DNA of 64,000 nt, taken from Flavobacterium fontis. GTDB lineage: Bacteria; Bacteroidota; Bacteroidia; Flavobacteriales; Flavobacteriaceae. The DNA lies in contig NZ_FQVQ01000001.1 of assembly GCF_900129405.1 (NCBI RefSeq), positions 1-64,000 of the forward strand. Direction: 5' to 3'. This document shows, in pieces, positions 35,005-44,397 of this stretch (its first letter is position 1; the number at the start of each line of letters is the position of its first letter). The position numbers and the translations under genes were made by a program. The notes beneath the pieces were generated by a model. It had not been told where the DNA came from. It did no database searches and saw only the letters and a program-made list of their open reading frames with translations.

Positions 35005-36873
35005 TTAGCGCCCCATATAAATTAATAAGATTGAAATATCGGCGGGTGATACCCCACTAATTCGCGAAGCTTGAGAAATTGTCACGGGACGAATGGCCGT
35101 TAATTTCTGTTTGGCTTCTATGGACAAGGAATGAACCTTATAAAAATCAAAATCGTCTGGGATTTTCATTTCTTCCAAACGGGTAAGTTTTTCGGCATTG
35201 TTTCGTTCTTTTTCAATATAGCCCGAATATTTCAATTGAATTTCGGCTTGTTCTACAATTTCAGGGTCCAACTGGTGGGTTTCAATATAGGTTTTCACTT
35301 TCTCAAAACGCACAATATCACTCAAATCGATTTGTGGTCGTGAGAAAACTTTAAACATTCGATCGGTTTGGGTCATCGGCGAGCTTCCTTTTTCAATCAA
35401 AATCGGATTGGCTTCCTCGGGGGTCACACTCGTTTCTTTGAAGTAATCTAACAACGCGTCGCTTTTCGAATACTTTTCTTGCATTCGCACATAACGGCTT
35501 TCATCTGCCAAACCGATGGCGTAGGCTTTGGGTGTTAGACGAAAATCGGCATTGTCTTGACGCAGCAATGTACGATACTCCGCTCTGGAGGTAAACATAC
35601 GATAAGGCTCTTCCGTACCTTTGGTAATTAAATCATCAATTAGCACACCAATATACGCTTCATCGCGTTTCAAAATCATGGGGTCTTGATCATGAATTTT
35701 CAAATGCGCATTTATTCCCGCCATAATACCTTGGGAAGCCGCTTCTTCATACCCAGTTGTACCGTTGATTTGACCGGCAAAATATAAATTCTCAACCAAC
35801 TTCGTTTCAAGGGTGTGTTTTAATTGAGTGGGGGGGAAATAATCGTATTCGATTGCATACCCCGGACGGAAGAATTTTACGTTTTCAAATCCCTCGACGG
35901 TTCGCAAGGCTTTAAATTGAACATCTTCGGGCAGCGATGTAGAGAAACCATTTACATACACTTCAACAGTATTCCATCCCTCGGGTTCCACAAACAATTG
36001 GTGCCGATCCTTATCGGCAAAACGGTTAATTTTATCTTCAATAGAGGGACAATAACGGGGTCCTATACTTTGAATACGCCCGTTGAACATGGGAGAACGA
36101 TCAAATCCTTCACGCAAAATATTATGTACTTCAGGTGACGTGTAGGTTACATGACAGAGTTTTTGATGTGTTAAAGGACGCGTTACGGCAGCATACGAAA
36201 ATTTGTCAGGATGATCGTCGCCGGGTTCTTCACGCATTTTAGAATAATCCAACGAACGGCCGTCAACTCGTGGAGGTGTTCCAGTTTTCATACGACCCGC
36301 TTCAAATCCTAGCTGAACTAACTCTTCTGTAATACCTGTAGCGGCACTCTCCCCTGCTCTGCCTCCACCGTATTGTTTTTCTCCAATATGAATTAATCCA
36401 TTCAAAAAAGTTCCGTTGGTTAACACAACTGCTTTTGCATGGATTTCAATACCCAAAGCGGTTCGTACCCCTACAACTTTCCCATTCTTTACGATAAGTC
36501 CGCGAATCATTTCTTGGTAAAAGTCCAAATTGGGAGTGTTCTCCAACATTAAGCGCCACTCTTCCGAGAAACGCATTCGATCGGATTGCACACGGGGCGA
36601 CCACATCGCTGGACCTTTTGACTTATTCAACATTTTGAATTGAATAGCTGTTTTATCAGAAACTATTCCTGAATACCCGCCTAGCGCGTCAATCTCACGC
36701 ACAATCTGTCCTTTGGCAATACCTCCCATTGCGGGATTACAAGACATTTGTGCAATGTTTTGAAGGCTCATGGTCACAAGCAGTGTTTTTGACCCTAAGT
36801 TGGCGGCGGCAGCGGCGGCTTCACAACCGGCATGCCCTGCACCCACCACGATTACATCATACGTTGAAAACAT
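35005..36873 (-). CDS. mnmG: tRNA uridine-5-carboxymethylaminomethyl modification enzyme MnmG
   Basis: MnmG (GidA), with MnmE, installs the cmnm5 modification on the wobble uridine of tRNAs. The 622 residues match the family. FAD-binding GAGHAG is at 11-16, followed by SCNPAMGGIAKGQIVREIDALGG. The conserved motifs GTPPRVDGRS and TKGTEEPYRMFTSRAEYRTLLR are present, and the C-terminal helical domain is complete (ARISGVSPADISILLIYMGR). It is bracketed by parS sites at both ends, in line with the classic position of gidA near the replication origin. Confidence 0.97.
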   Translation of the reverse strand: MFSTYDVIVVGAGHAGCEAAAAAANLGSKTLLVTMSLQNIAQMSCNPAMGGIAKGQIVREIDALGGYSGIVSDKTAIQFKMLNKSKGPAMWSPRVQSDRMRFSEEWRLMLENTPNLDFYQEMIRGLIVKNGKVVGVRTALGIEIHAKAVVLTNGTFLNGLIHIGEKQYGGGRAGESAATGITEELVQLGFEAGRMKTGTPPRVDGRSLDYSKMREEPGDDHPDKFSYAAVTRPLTHQKLCHVTYTSPEVHNILREGFDRSPMFNGRIQSIGPRYCPSIEDKINRFADKDRHQLFVEPEGWNTVEVYVNGFSTSLPEDVQFKALRTVEGFENVKFFRPGYAIEYDYFPPTQLKHTLETKLVENLYFAGQINGTTGYEEAASQGIMAGINAHLKIHDQDPMILKRDEAYIGVLIDDLITKGTEEPYRMFTSRAEYRTLLRQDNADFRLTPKAYAIGLADESRYVRMQEKYSKSDALLDYFKETSVTPEEANPILIEKGSSPMTQTDRMFKVFSRPQIDLSDIVRFEKVKTYIETHQLDPEIVEQAEIQLKYSGYIEKERNNAEKLTRLEEMKIPDDFDFYKVHSLSIEAKQKLTAIRPVTISQASRISGVSPADISILLIYMGR

Positions 36874-36882
36874 AAGTCACAA

Positions 36883-36898
36883 TGTTCCACGTGGAACG
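36883..36898. other. parS-like site upstream of mnmG
   Basis: TGTTCCACGTGGAACG contains the perfect 14-bp palindrome GTTCCACGTGGAAC (36884-36897); only the outermost base breaks symmetry. It starts 10 bp upstream of the mnmG ATG, so ParB binding there could also affect mnmG transcription. Confidence 0.75.
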
Positions 36899-36926
36899 TT
36901 AATTGTTGTTTTATTATTTATGTGTT

Positions 36927-37346
36927 TCAATGTTCCACGTGGAACATTGAAATTTTTTCATCCTCTTTCTGTCGCATTAACTGCGTATCTGTATCGGATT
37001 TATCTTTATATCCGCAATAATGAAGAATGCCATGCGCCATAACACGAAGCAATTCATGCTGAAAAGAGACCTCGAAGGTTTGTGCATTTTCAGTCACTCG
37101 TTCTATAGAAATGAATATATCTCCATGTAGTTCGTTTGCTACAGAATAATCAAAGCTAATGATGTCCGTATAATAATCGTGATCAAGGTATTTTTGGTTG
37201 ATCTCCAATAAATACGCGTCATCACAAAATATATAATTTATTTCCCCTTCTGATTTGTGTTCAGAACGAATAATTTGTTGAATCCAAGCCTCAAATTGTG
37301 ACTCGTTCTCGAGGGTAAAGTCGGATTCATAATTAAAACTAATCAT
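36927..37346 (-). CDS. ybeY: Endoribonuclease YbeY
   Basis: YbeY is a metal-dependent RNase that matures 16S rRNA and monitors ribosome quality. The 139-residue protein carries HGILH (105-109), but the motif usually reads HGxLHxxGYDH and here ends GYKD, so the third zinc ligand is absent at D115; I recall that this is usual in Bacteroidetes. The C-terminus is the parS-encoded tail MFHVEH. Its start overlaps the DUF4175 gene by 8 bp. Confidence 0.9.
   Translation of the reverse strand: MISFNYESDFTLENESQFEAWIQQIIRSEHKSEGEINYIFCDDAYLLEINQKYLDHDYYTDIISFDYSVANELHGDIFISIERVTENAQTFEVSFQHELLRVMAHGILHYCGYKDKSDTDTQLMRQKEDEKISMFHVEH
36931..36946. other. parS-like site inside the 3' end of ybeY
   Basis: TGTTCCACGTGGAACA is a perfect 16-bp palindrome. 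In the ybeY frame it supplies the last codons, translated MFHVEH-stop. It lies 48 bp from the previous site. Confidence 0.8.
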
Positions 37347-40300
37347 TGCTCTTTAAATATTCTTGCACCTTACGGTTATAATTAGCGCGCAAAGGTAAGG
37401 TTTGGCGATTTAAAATTTCAATACTATTCAAATATTCTTGTAAGCGCTTGGGTAGCGGCGTTGAAGGATTAGTATACTCTTTAGTATTGGTTTCAGATTG
37501 CCGTTTCTTTTCTTCGCCTTGTTGTTGAATAGCTTTTTGTAATTTAAGCATCTCGTACTTGACATTCAAAATGCGTTGCAACACCTCGTTATCAAAGCCT
37601 TTATTGAGCAACTGTTTTTCTATTGCTTTCATTTGGTTGAGGGTGTTTTGACCTTGTGAGCCGAACCCTTGTTTATTTAATTCTTTTTCTAAAGCATCTC
37701 GTAATTGCTGTTGCTCTTTGTATATTTCCATAATGGCACGCGCATTTCCTTCGCCATCTTCACCTTCCTCTCCTTCCCCTTGACCGTTCTGACCCGACCC
37801 ATTTGGTTTGCCAGAAGAACCTTGTTTGCCTTGTCCCGGTTTATTGCCTTGTTGACCCGACTTGGGCTGTCCGTCTTTACCCCCTTCTTTCTCGCCTTGA
37901 CCGCCTTCTTTTCCTTCGCCTGGTTTTTGCCCTTTCTTCATGCCCTGCTTCATTTTTTCACCTAAACCTTCTTGCTTTTGAATAATATCGGGCAGTTGCA
38001 TTCCAGAGCCTTGCCCGGGTTTAGGTTTTCCTTTCCCAGCACCCGACATTGACATTGACATTTGCATACCGTTGAGTATACTGGCCAACATATCGGCTAA
38101 TTTGTTGGAGGAAGAAACAGCAAATTGTTGGTGCGATGCCCCTTTCATCACATTGGCATCGGCGAGTGTTGCCAGTGCTTTTTCAATGTTGTATTGAACA
38201 TTACCTACCTCTTTGGTGATGTCTTCTGCGATTTTCGGATTGCGCAAAGACAAGGCAAATAAACTATCATCCACGTGCTTGAATTGAAGTTTCAAATCTT
38301 GTTGCTGTTTGAGGTATTTATTATACGATGGAGAGCCACGTTTCATTCCTTTGAATTGTTTCATTACATCTTCTTGCGAAAAAGAATAGGCTACCAGATT
38401 GTCGATGATTTGACGAAGCATCGCAACATCCTCATCCATTTGCTCCATTTCACCCGATTCCATAGAAGCCCCCATATCCATGCTCATTTGCTTCATTTTT
38501 TGGGCCGCACTTTTTTGTTTGGGTTTAGCGCCCGCTTTGGAATTTTTTTCTAATTGTTCTTTGGCCTGTTGCAAATCTTTTTCAATATTTTTCTCACTGG
38601 CATCGGTATTGGGTAATTCTAAAGGAGATTTGAGCTCTTTGTTATCTTTTTGTAATTCATCTAATTCTTTTTGAAGTTCGTCAAATTCTTTGTTAATCTC
38701 CTCTTGTTTATCTGTAGTGTTTTCCTTCTCGTTTTCGGCTAACTTTTCTTGTTTTTCACTCAATTTGTCGAGTTTATCAGCAATCTGTTCCGCCTTTTTT
38801 TCCACATAATACTTCTTGGTTAATTCAACCAATTGTTGCAAATTTTTGGATTGGTTTTTGGACTGTTGTTTTAATTGGTCCATCTTTTCAAACAACTCCT
38901 CTTTTTGAATTTTTTCATTCAGGCGTTCCAATTCTTCCAATAATTTTTTATTCTTATCAAATTCCTTGTCGGCCTTTTCCAAGCGGTCTTTCAAGAGTTC
39001 TTTGGTTTCGTCTTTCTTATCGGTTTTGACTTTTTCCAAATTCTCTTTCATTTTTTCTGCAAAGGACTTCATCAACTCATCTTGCTTCTTCTGACGTTGA
39101 AGAAAATCATTTACTTTTTGCTGTTCTTTAAATTCTAGGCTTTCTTTTTCTTTACCCAGTTTTTGCAGCTTATCCATTTCGTTAAATTGCTTTTCTTGAG
39201 TTTTCAAAGACTTTTCTAACGAGTTGATGGTACTATTTTGTTCTTGCAACAACTGATCCACCTTCTCTGTTTCAGTGCTTTCACGATGACTGAAAACAGA
39301 AGATTTGGCCGATTTAAAATTATGTAACGCGTCGTTATCAAATACTTCAAAATAATACTCGTAGGGTACTCCTGCTTCAATATTTAAATTGCCGGGAAAC
39401 GCGAAAATGAAACGGTCGTAAACATCCTTTTTCACAGGAAGAATTGCCTTTTTGGCCGCTTCAGGTTTGTTTTTGGGATAATACACCACCTGCAACTTAG
39501 TAAGTCCGTAATCATCACTAACTTGACCCAACAAGAAATTTTTTTCAACTTTTAAACTATCAGGAGCGTTACCTACTGAAATCGTAGGATATTGATCAGA
39601 TACCACTGCAATACGATACGTTAGCTTTTCGTAATTGGGAATTTTTTCATTTGAAGTAAGTATCTGATAATCGGTATTTTGTGTTATTGATTTGGCCCAA
39701 CTAAAGGAATTATTGTCCCGGGCAAAATTGGATTTTTGAGACCCATTGGTCCAAACCACTTGTTGCGTAGCCACGGTTTGCATTTGCCAAACGACAGTGG
39801 TTCCTTCGGGAACGATGGCGTTTCCTGTGCCTTTTATTATCGTTGATGGTTTTTTCAAATACGAAGGAAACTTCAAGACCATTTGGAAATTGGCAATCGT
39901 CGGAACGGTGACAACATCGAGGGTATACGTTTTAGAACGCACCGCATTGGCTTCTAGGTGAAATTCGATATTTTCTTTGGGTTTCGGAATAACAAATTGG
40001 AATTTCCCTGGAGCTGTGGCTTCCATGAAATAACTTTCATCGTCCCAAAAAATCATGACATTTTCAGGAACAACCTTTCCTTTGGTTTCAACCTGAAGGA
40101 TAAAATCTTTGTTTTGTTCCGTTTGCAAGGAATTGTTGGTCACAAAAAAAGCAAAAGGAGCTGGTGGTGCGAATTGTTCTTGATAATGCACGACTCGGTT
40201 TAGGCTCTGTGTCAAAACCTCGCTTCTACCGCTTACCATGAAGAACAATACCAATAAAACAGGAATAAGCGCCAACGGAATGTACTTTTTATTGGCCGAA

Positions 40301-40740
40301 AAATCAATGGCTTTGGAAAAAGGAATCGGCTGAAGATTGGCTGCTTTTTGTTCGATAGAAGCCAATAGTAACTCAGAGGTTTTAGAATCGTTGGCCAATT
40401 GTAAAAAATTAGTCAACTTATCGCCTACTTCGTGAAAATGGTTTCCGATAATTTGGGAGGCTTGCGCATAATCAATTCCTTTCTGTAGTTTAAACAATTT
40501 AAACAACGGAAAAAGAATGTAGCGCGAAAGAAGAAAAATTTCAACCCCAACAAACACCCAAAATAAAACAGTTCGAGCACCGGGTTGCAACCATAAAAAG
40601 TACTCCACAAAAAGCGTGAATAAAAAATAAAGCAATCCAAGACCCGTAAATAGTAACATACCACGTACTAAAGCATTGGTGTAATACTTGCGAATAAAAT
40701 CTTCCAGCTTCTGATAAATGAGTGCCGATGCGTCGGTCAT
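37339..40740 (-). CDS. DUF4175 large membrane protein with coiled coil
   Basis: A 1133-residue protein. Two N-terminal membrane helices (LLFTGLGLLYFLFTLFVEYF and a second at about 47-70), a third at about 150-168 (YIPLALIPVLLVLFFMV), then a large extracytoplasmic part with beta-rich segments to about 480. A coiled coil at about 490-680 is rich in K, E and Q. A low-complexity G/K/Q/P region lies at about 905-1010. The family is DUF4175, common in Bacteroidetes and of unknown function. It is divergent from gltX and leads into ybeY. Confidence 0.85.
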   Translation of the reverse strand: MTDASALIYQKLEDFIRKYYTNALVRGMLLFTGLGLLYFLFTLFVEYFLWLQPGARTVLFWVFVGVEIFLLSRYILFPLFKLFKLQKGIDYAQASQIIGNHFHEVGDKLTNFLQLANDSKTSELLLASIEQKAANLQPIPFSKAIDFSANKKYIPLALIPVLLVLFFMVSGRSEVLTQSLNRVVHYQEQFAPPAPFAFFVTNNSLQTEQNKDFILQVETKGKVVPENVMIFWDDESYFMEATAPGKFQFVIPKPKENIEFHLEANAVRSKTYTLDVVTVPTIANFQMVLKFPSYLKKPSTIIKGTGNAIVPEGTTVVWQMQTVATQQVVWTNGSQKSNFARDNNSFSWAKSITQNTDYQILTSNEKIPNYEKLTYRIAVVSDQYPTISVGNAPDSLKVEKNFLLGQVSDDYGLTKLQVVYYPKNKPEAAKKAILPVKKDVYDRFIFAFPGNLNIEAGVPYEYYFEVFDNDALHNFKSAKSSVFSHRESTETEKVDQLLQEQNSTINSLEKSLKTQEKQFNEMDKLQKLGKEKESLEFKEQQKVNDFLQRQKKQDELMKSFAEKMKENLEKVKTDKKDETKELLKDRLEKADKEFDKNKKLLEELERLNEKIQKEELFEKMDQLKQQSKNQSKNLQQLVELTKKYYVEKKAEQIADKLDKLSEKQEKLAENEKENTTDKQEEINKEFDELQKELDELQKDNKELKSPLELPNTDASEKNIEKDLQQAKEQLEKNSKAGAKPKQKSAAQKMKQMSMDMGASMESGEMEQMDEDVAMLRQIIDNLVAYSFSQEDVMKQFKGMKRGSPSYNKYLKQQQDLKLQFKHVDDSLFALSLRNPKIAEDITKEVGNVQYNIEKALATLADANVMKGASHQQFAVSSSNKLADMLASILNGMQMSMSMSGAGKGKPKPGQGSGMQLPDIIQKQEGLGEKMKQGMKKGQKPGEGKEGGQGEKEGGKDGQPKSGQQGNKPGQGKQGSSGKPNGSGQNGQGEGEEGEDGEGNARAIMEIYKEQQQLRDALEKELNKQGFGSQGQNTLNQMKAIEKQLLNKGFDNEVLQRILNVKYEMLKLQKAIQQQGEEKKRQSETNTKEYTNPSTPLPKRLQEYLNSIEILNRQTLPLRANYNRKVQEYLKSND

Positions 40741-40832
40741 AGTGAATCTAAGGTTAATAACCGCTAAAAATACAAAAAATGGGCTACATCAAAAGTTAAA
40801 TAATTGCCAAGTCAAGAATTGAAAAACTGCGT

Positions 40833-40840
40833 TATCTTTG
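40833..40840 (+). promoter_or_regulatory. Putative -7 promoter core of gltX
   Basis: TATCTTTG ends 15 bp before the gltX ATG at 40856. It overlaps the alternative TTG start at 40838 and so argues against it. Confidence 0.5.
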
Positions 40841-40855
40841 CCAAAAATTTTAACC

Positions 40856-42364
40856 ATGGCTCGACCAGTACGTGTGCGCTTTGCCCCTAGTCCCACCGGA
40901 CCGCTTCATATTGGCGGTGTTCGAACGGCTTTATTCAACTATTTATTTGCCAAAAAATACCAAGGTACATTCTACCTTCGTATTGAAGATACCGACCAAA
41001 ATCGTTTTGTGCCTGGTGCGGAAGCCTATATTTTTGAGGCGTTGGAATGGTTGGGGATTGCCCCTGACGAAACCGTAGGAAAAAATGAAAAATTTGGACC
41101 CTACCGCCAAAGTGAGCGCAAAGCATTGTACAAACAATATGCCGACCAATTGATTCAATCGGGATGGGCTTACTATGCCTTTGACACTGCCGAATCCTTG
41201 GACCAACATCGTAAAAACCACGAAGCACAAGGGAAAACATTTATCTACAATTGGCATAATCGCGAAAAATTAGATACCTCCCTTGTCCTAACTCCAGAGG
41301 CTACTGAAAAACGGATTGCCGCGGGAGAAGCCTATGTGATTCGTTTTAAAACGCCTGTGGATCAAATTTTGGAATTGCATGACATTATTCGTGGGGATTT
41401 AAAGTTTGATACCAACCTCCTTGATGATAAAGTATTGTTTAAAAGTGATGGGATGCCTACCTATCATTTGGCCAATATTGTGGATGACCATTTGATGGAA
41501 ACGTCGCATGTCATTCGCGGAGAGGAATGGCTGCCATCGCTTCCATTACATCATTTATTGTACAAAGCTTTTGGCTGGGAAGCGCCAGAATTTGCCCATT
41601 TGCCCTTGATTTTAAAACCTATTGGAAATGGTAAGTTATCAAAACGCGATGGGGATAAAATGGGCTTTCCTGTTTTTCCATTGGATTGGACTGATCCGTC
41701 AACAGGGGAAGTTTCTTCTGGCTACCGTGAAAAAGGCTTCTTTCCTGAAGCGGTTGTTAACTTTTTAGCTTTATTGGGTTGGAATGACGGCACAGAACAA
41801 GAATTGTTTTCTTTGGACGAATTATGCCAAAAATTTGATTTAAACCGCGTACATAAATCGGGAGCTAAATTTGATCCTGAAAAAAATAAATGGTTTAACC
41901 ATCAGTATTTGCAGCACCAATCCAATTCGGATTTAGCAGATTTATTTGCTAAAGAGTTGGCCCACAGAAATGTTTCGTATACATTCGATTTAGAACGAAT
42001 CGTCGCGCTAATCAAAGAACGCGCTCACTTTGTGTCGGAGTTTTGGGAATTGGCTGATTATTTCTTTGAAGCCCCCAAGACGTATGATGAAAAAGCATCC
42101 AAAAATTGGAAAGAAGATACACCTTCACTTTTAACTCAAGCGTTTGAAGTGATGTCACAAGTACAACCTTTTGAATCGGTTGCCATTGAAAACGAATTAA
42201 AAGCATGGATGACCGCCAATGAAATAGGTATGGGTAAAATTATGCAACCCTTGCGGTTATCTCTGGTGGGCGCCTTGAAAGGTCCTCATTTGTTTGATAT
42301 TATCGAACTTTTGGGCAAAGAAGAAGTTGAAAAACGAATCCAAAAAGCGATAGCAAGTTTATAA
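40856..42364 (+). CDS. gltX: Glutamate-tRNA ligase
   Basis: Charges tRNA-Glu with glutamate. The product has 502 residues from the ATG at 40856. The class I signature is PSPTGPLHIGG (HIGG at 18-21), and the KMSKS-type loop is KLSKRDGDK. The insertion WHNREKLD and the C-terminal anticodon-binding region are complete. Because glnS is also present (44398-46083), tRNA-Gln need not be made by transamidation. A bidirectional terminator follows. Confidence 0.97.
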   Translation: MARPVRVRFAPSPTGPLHIGGVRTALFNYLFAKKYQGTFYLRIEDTDQNRFVPGAEAYIFEALEWLGIAPDETVGKNEKFGPYRQSERKALYKQYADQLIQSGWAYYAFDTAESLDQHRKNHEAQGKTFIYNWHNREKLDTSLVLTPEATEKRIAAGEAYVIRFKTPVDQILELHDIIRGDLKFDTNLLDDKVLFKSDGMPTYHLANIVDDHLMETSHVIRGEEWLPSLPLHHLLYKAFGWEAPEFAHLPLILKPIGNGKLSKRDGDKMGFPVFPLDWTDPSTGEVSSGYREKGFFPEAVVNFLALLGWNDGTEQELFSLDELCQKFDLNRVHKSGAKFDPEKNKWFNHQYLQHQSNSDLADLFAKELAHRNVSYTFDLERIVALIKERAHFVSEFWELADYFFEAPKTYDEKASKNWKEDTPSLLTQAFEVMSQVQPFESVAIENELKAWMTANEIGMGKIMQPLRLSLVGALKGPHLFDIIELLGKEEVEKRIQKAIASL

Positions 42365-42366
42365 AA

Positions 42367-42397
42367 AAAGCCCCGACATTTTATCGGGGCTTTCTTT
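42367..42397 (+). terminator. Bidirectional intrinsic terminator
   Basis: AAAGCCCCGA (42367-42376) and TCGGGGCTTT (42384-42393) form a 10-bp stem with a 7-nt loop, with T-rich tails on both strands. It serves gltX and the convergent beta-barrel gene. Confidence 0.9.
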
Positions 42398-43062
42398 TAT
42401 AAATTAAATACAATTTGACCGTTGAGGGTGCCTAAATTTCCTTTGAAATTTTCATTGGAATTTAAAGCGGTTAGATCGGTATTTTTGTTGAGTTTGTTGA
42501 AAAGATTGGTAAATCCATACTGGTAAAATACTTGAGCACGCACCGTTTTACTCCCCGCCGAAAAACCCAAATAAAAAGCGCCACCTATATTGGATACATC
42601 CAGAATATCTTCGGCACGAATCGCTTGTTTGGAGGCTTCGTCGTATTTGATCACATTTGTTTTGGAGGAAGCGTTCACTGCCAATTTTCCATTGACTTGA
42701 AGAACGGGACCAAAATCGAGCGAAACATGATCTTGGACAATATTATAACTAAACAACAATCGAATTTGCACACCTTGCAAACTAAATTCGGTTTCACGTG
42801 TAGTGAGACTACTTTTCCCTAATGAAAATTGGCTGTTAAAAAACTGCATGCCATAAATCATACTCCAATCGTTGTAATAATTACCACGAACAGATAGTCC
42901 ACCGGCAAAACCTATGCCTGGTTTGGCATCAAAACTTGAGGTAAAAAGCGAACAATGGGAAACACCTGCAGCAATACCAATGCGATTTCCATCGCGATAC
43001 CCATACTGAGCAAAAGTGAAACAACTAAACAAAACGGCGCCTAACACTACTAATTTTTTCAT
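42397..43062 (-). CDS. PorT-family outer-membrane beta-barrel protein
   Basis: A protein of about 221 residues with a signal peptide (MKKLVVLGAVLFSCFTFAQ). Further in-frame sequence upstream is unlikely because a promoter core at 43082-43089 lies in it. Amphipathic strands and a terminal aromatic residue (GQIVFNL) fit an 8-stranded barrel of the PorT/outer-membrane beta-barrel type. Function is unknown. It is divergent from the SPFH gene. Confidence 0.78.
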   Translation of the reverse strand: MKKLVVLGAVLFSCFTFAQYGYRDGNRIGIAAGVSHCSLFTSSFDAKPGIGFAGGLSVRGNYYNDWSMIYGMQFFNSQFSLGKSSLTTRETEFSLQGVQIRLLFSYNIVQDHVSLDFGPVLQVNGKLAVNASSKTNVIKYDEASKQAIRAEDILDVSNIGGAFYLGFSAGSKTVRAQVFYQYGFTNLFNKLNKNTDLTALNSNENFKGNLGTLNGQIVFNL

Positions 43063-43081
43063 GAAAAAGGGAATTATGTAA

Positions 43082-43089
43082 CAAACATA
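43082..43089 (-). promoter_or_regulatory. Putative -7 promoter core of the beta-barrel gene
   Basis: Reads TATGTTTG on the minus strand, 19 bp upstream of the ATG at 43062. Confidence 0.45.
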
Positions 43090-43132
43090 CACTATTCCCG
43101 TATAACAACTGTCTAATCCAAAAAATTTATTC

Positions 43133-44110
43133 ATGGACCCTATTTTAATTATTGTCTTGGTCTTCGGACTATTTTTATTCTTGGCTTGTTTTTTTACGGT
43201 AAAACAACAAACCTCTGTCGTAATCGAACGTTTTGGAAAATTCCAAAGTATTCGTAATTCAGGACTTCAATTGAAGATTCCGGTGATTGATCGTATTGCA
43301 GGTCGAGTAAATCTGCGTATTCAACAATTGGATGTTATTATTGAAACACAAACCAAAGACAATGTGTTTGTGAAAATGAAAGTTTCTGTTCAATTTAAAG
43401 TGATTCAGGAAAATGTGTACGAAGCTTTTTACAAACTCGAATATCCGCACGACCAAATTACGGCCTATGTTTTTGACGTGGTTCGTGCCGAAGTACCGAA
43501 GCTTATTTTGGACGATGTATTTGTGCGAAAAGACGATATTGCCATTGCGGTAAAACGCGAATTAAACGAAGCGATGATGGCCTACGGATACGACATTATC
43601 AATACGTTGGTTACCGATATCGATCCTGATATCCAAGTGAAAAATGCGATGAACCGAATCAATGCCGCTGAACGCGAAAAAGTAGCTGCCGAATTTGAAA
43701 GTGAAGCACAACGTATTCGCATTGTTGCCAAAGCCAAAGCCGAAGCCGAAAGTAAGCGTTTACAAGGACAAGGTATTGCCGACCAACGACGTGAAATTGC
43801 CAAAGGTTTGGTAGAAAGTGTAGAAGTGTTGAACAGCGTGGGTATTAATTCGCAAGAAGCATCTTCTTTGATTGTGGTGACACAACATTACGATACTTTG
43901 CAAGCTATAGGGGCCGATTCAAATTCTAATTTAATTCTTTTACCCAATTCTCCACAAGCAGCAACCGATATGTTGAATAACATGGTAGCGAGTTTTGCTG
44001 CCAGCAACCAAATTGGAGAGCAAATGAAAAGACAAAACAAACGGTTGAAAAATAGTGATGATAAAACATCCTTGGATTACAATCCGAACGATACATCGCA
44101 ACCGGAATAA
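43133..44110 (+). CDS. SPFH/band 7 (slipin-like) membrane protein
   Basis: A 325-residue protein with one N-terminal membrane helix (ILIIVLVFGLFLFLACFF). The SPFH domain spans about 25-210 (SVVIERFGKFQSIRNSGLQLKIP, DPDIQVKNAMNRINAAEREK). A helical, alanine- and glutamate-rich stretch follows. Such proteins form ring- or raft-like complexes that can protect membrane proteins or regulate proteases. The highly charged C-terminus is short. A terminator follows. Confidence 0.92.
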   Translation: MDPILIIVLVFGLFLFLACFFTVKQQTSVVIERFGKFQSIRNSGLQLKIPVIDRIAGRVNLRIQQLDVIIETQTKDNVFVKMKVSVQFKVIQENVYEAFYKLEYPHDQITAYVFDVVRAEVPKLILDDVFVRKDDIAIAVKRELNEAMMAYGYDIINTLVTDIDPDIQVKNAMNRINAAEREKVAAEFESEAQRIRIVAKAKAEAESKRLQGQGIADQRREIAKGLVESVEVLNSVGINSQEASSLIVVTQHYDTLQAIGADSNSNLILLPNSPQAATDMLNNMVASFAASNQIGEQMKRQNKRLKNSDDKTSLDYNPNDTSQPE

Positions 44111-44122
44111 AATTTTAAATGA

Positions 44123-44153
44123 AAAGAGGCTTTTACAGGCCTCTTTTTTTTTG
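44123..44153 (+). terminator. Intrinsic terminator of the SPFH gene
   Basis: AAAGAGGC (44123-44130) and GCCTCTTT (44139-44146) form an 8-bp stem followed by a run of T. The 44154-44350 remainder has no gene. Confidence 0.85.
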
Positions 44154-44350
44154 ACAGGGTTAATCGTAGTAAAAAAAGGGGTTTTTTGAGTGAAAACTTT
44201 AATTTAAACGTTTTACAAGACTTTCTCTTCTATCGTTAATCTATGTCATTCCCTTTTTAAAAAACAAGCGGAAATCAAATGTATTGCGCTGGTTTTTAAT
44301 AACTATATTTGATTTGATTTTAAAAAAGAATAAGAATTACCAATAATAAG

Positions 44351-44375
44351 AAAACCCGATGTTATATCGGGTTTT
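44351..44375 (-). terminator. Intrinsic terminator of glnS
   Basis: AAAACCCGAT (44351-44360) and ATCGGGTTTT (44366-44375) form a perfect 10-bp stem with a 5-nt loop, 23 bp after the glnS stop. It can work in both directions. Confidence 0.75.
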
Positions 44376-44397
44376 GTATTGTTTTTACATATATAAT

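Noticed and set aside
42791..42800. Fourth parS site (GTTTCACGTG)
   Set aside because: Only the left half matches; the right half reads TAGTGA where GAAACA is expected. It lies inside a beta-barrel coding sequence.
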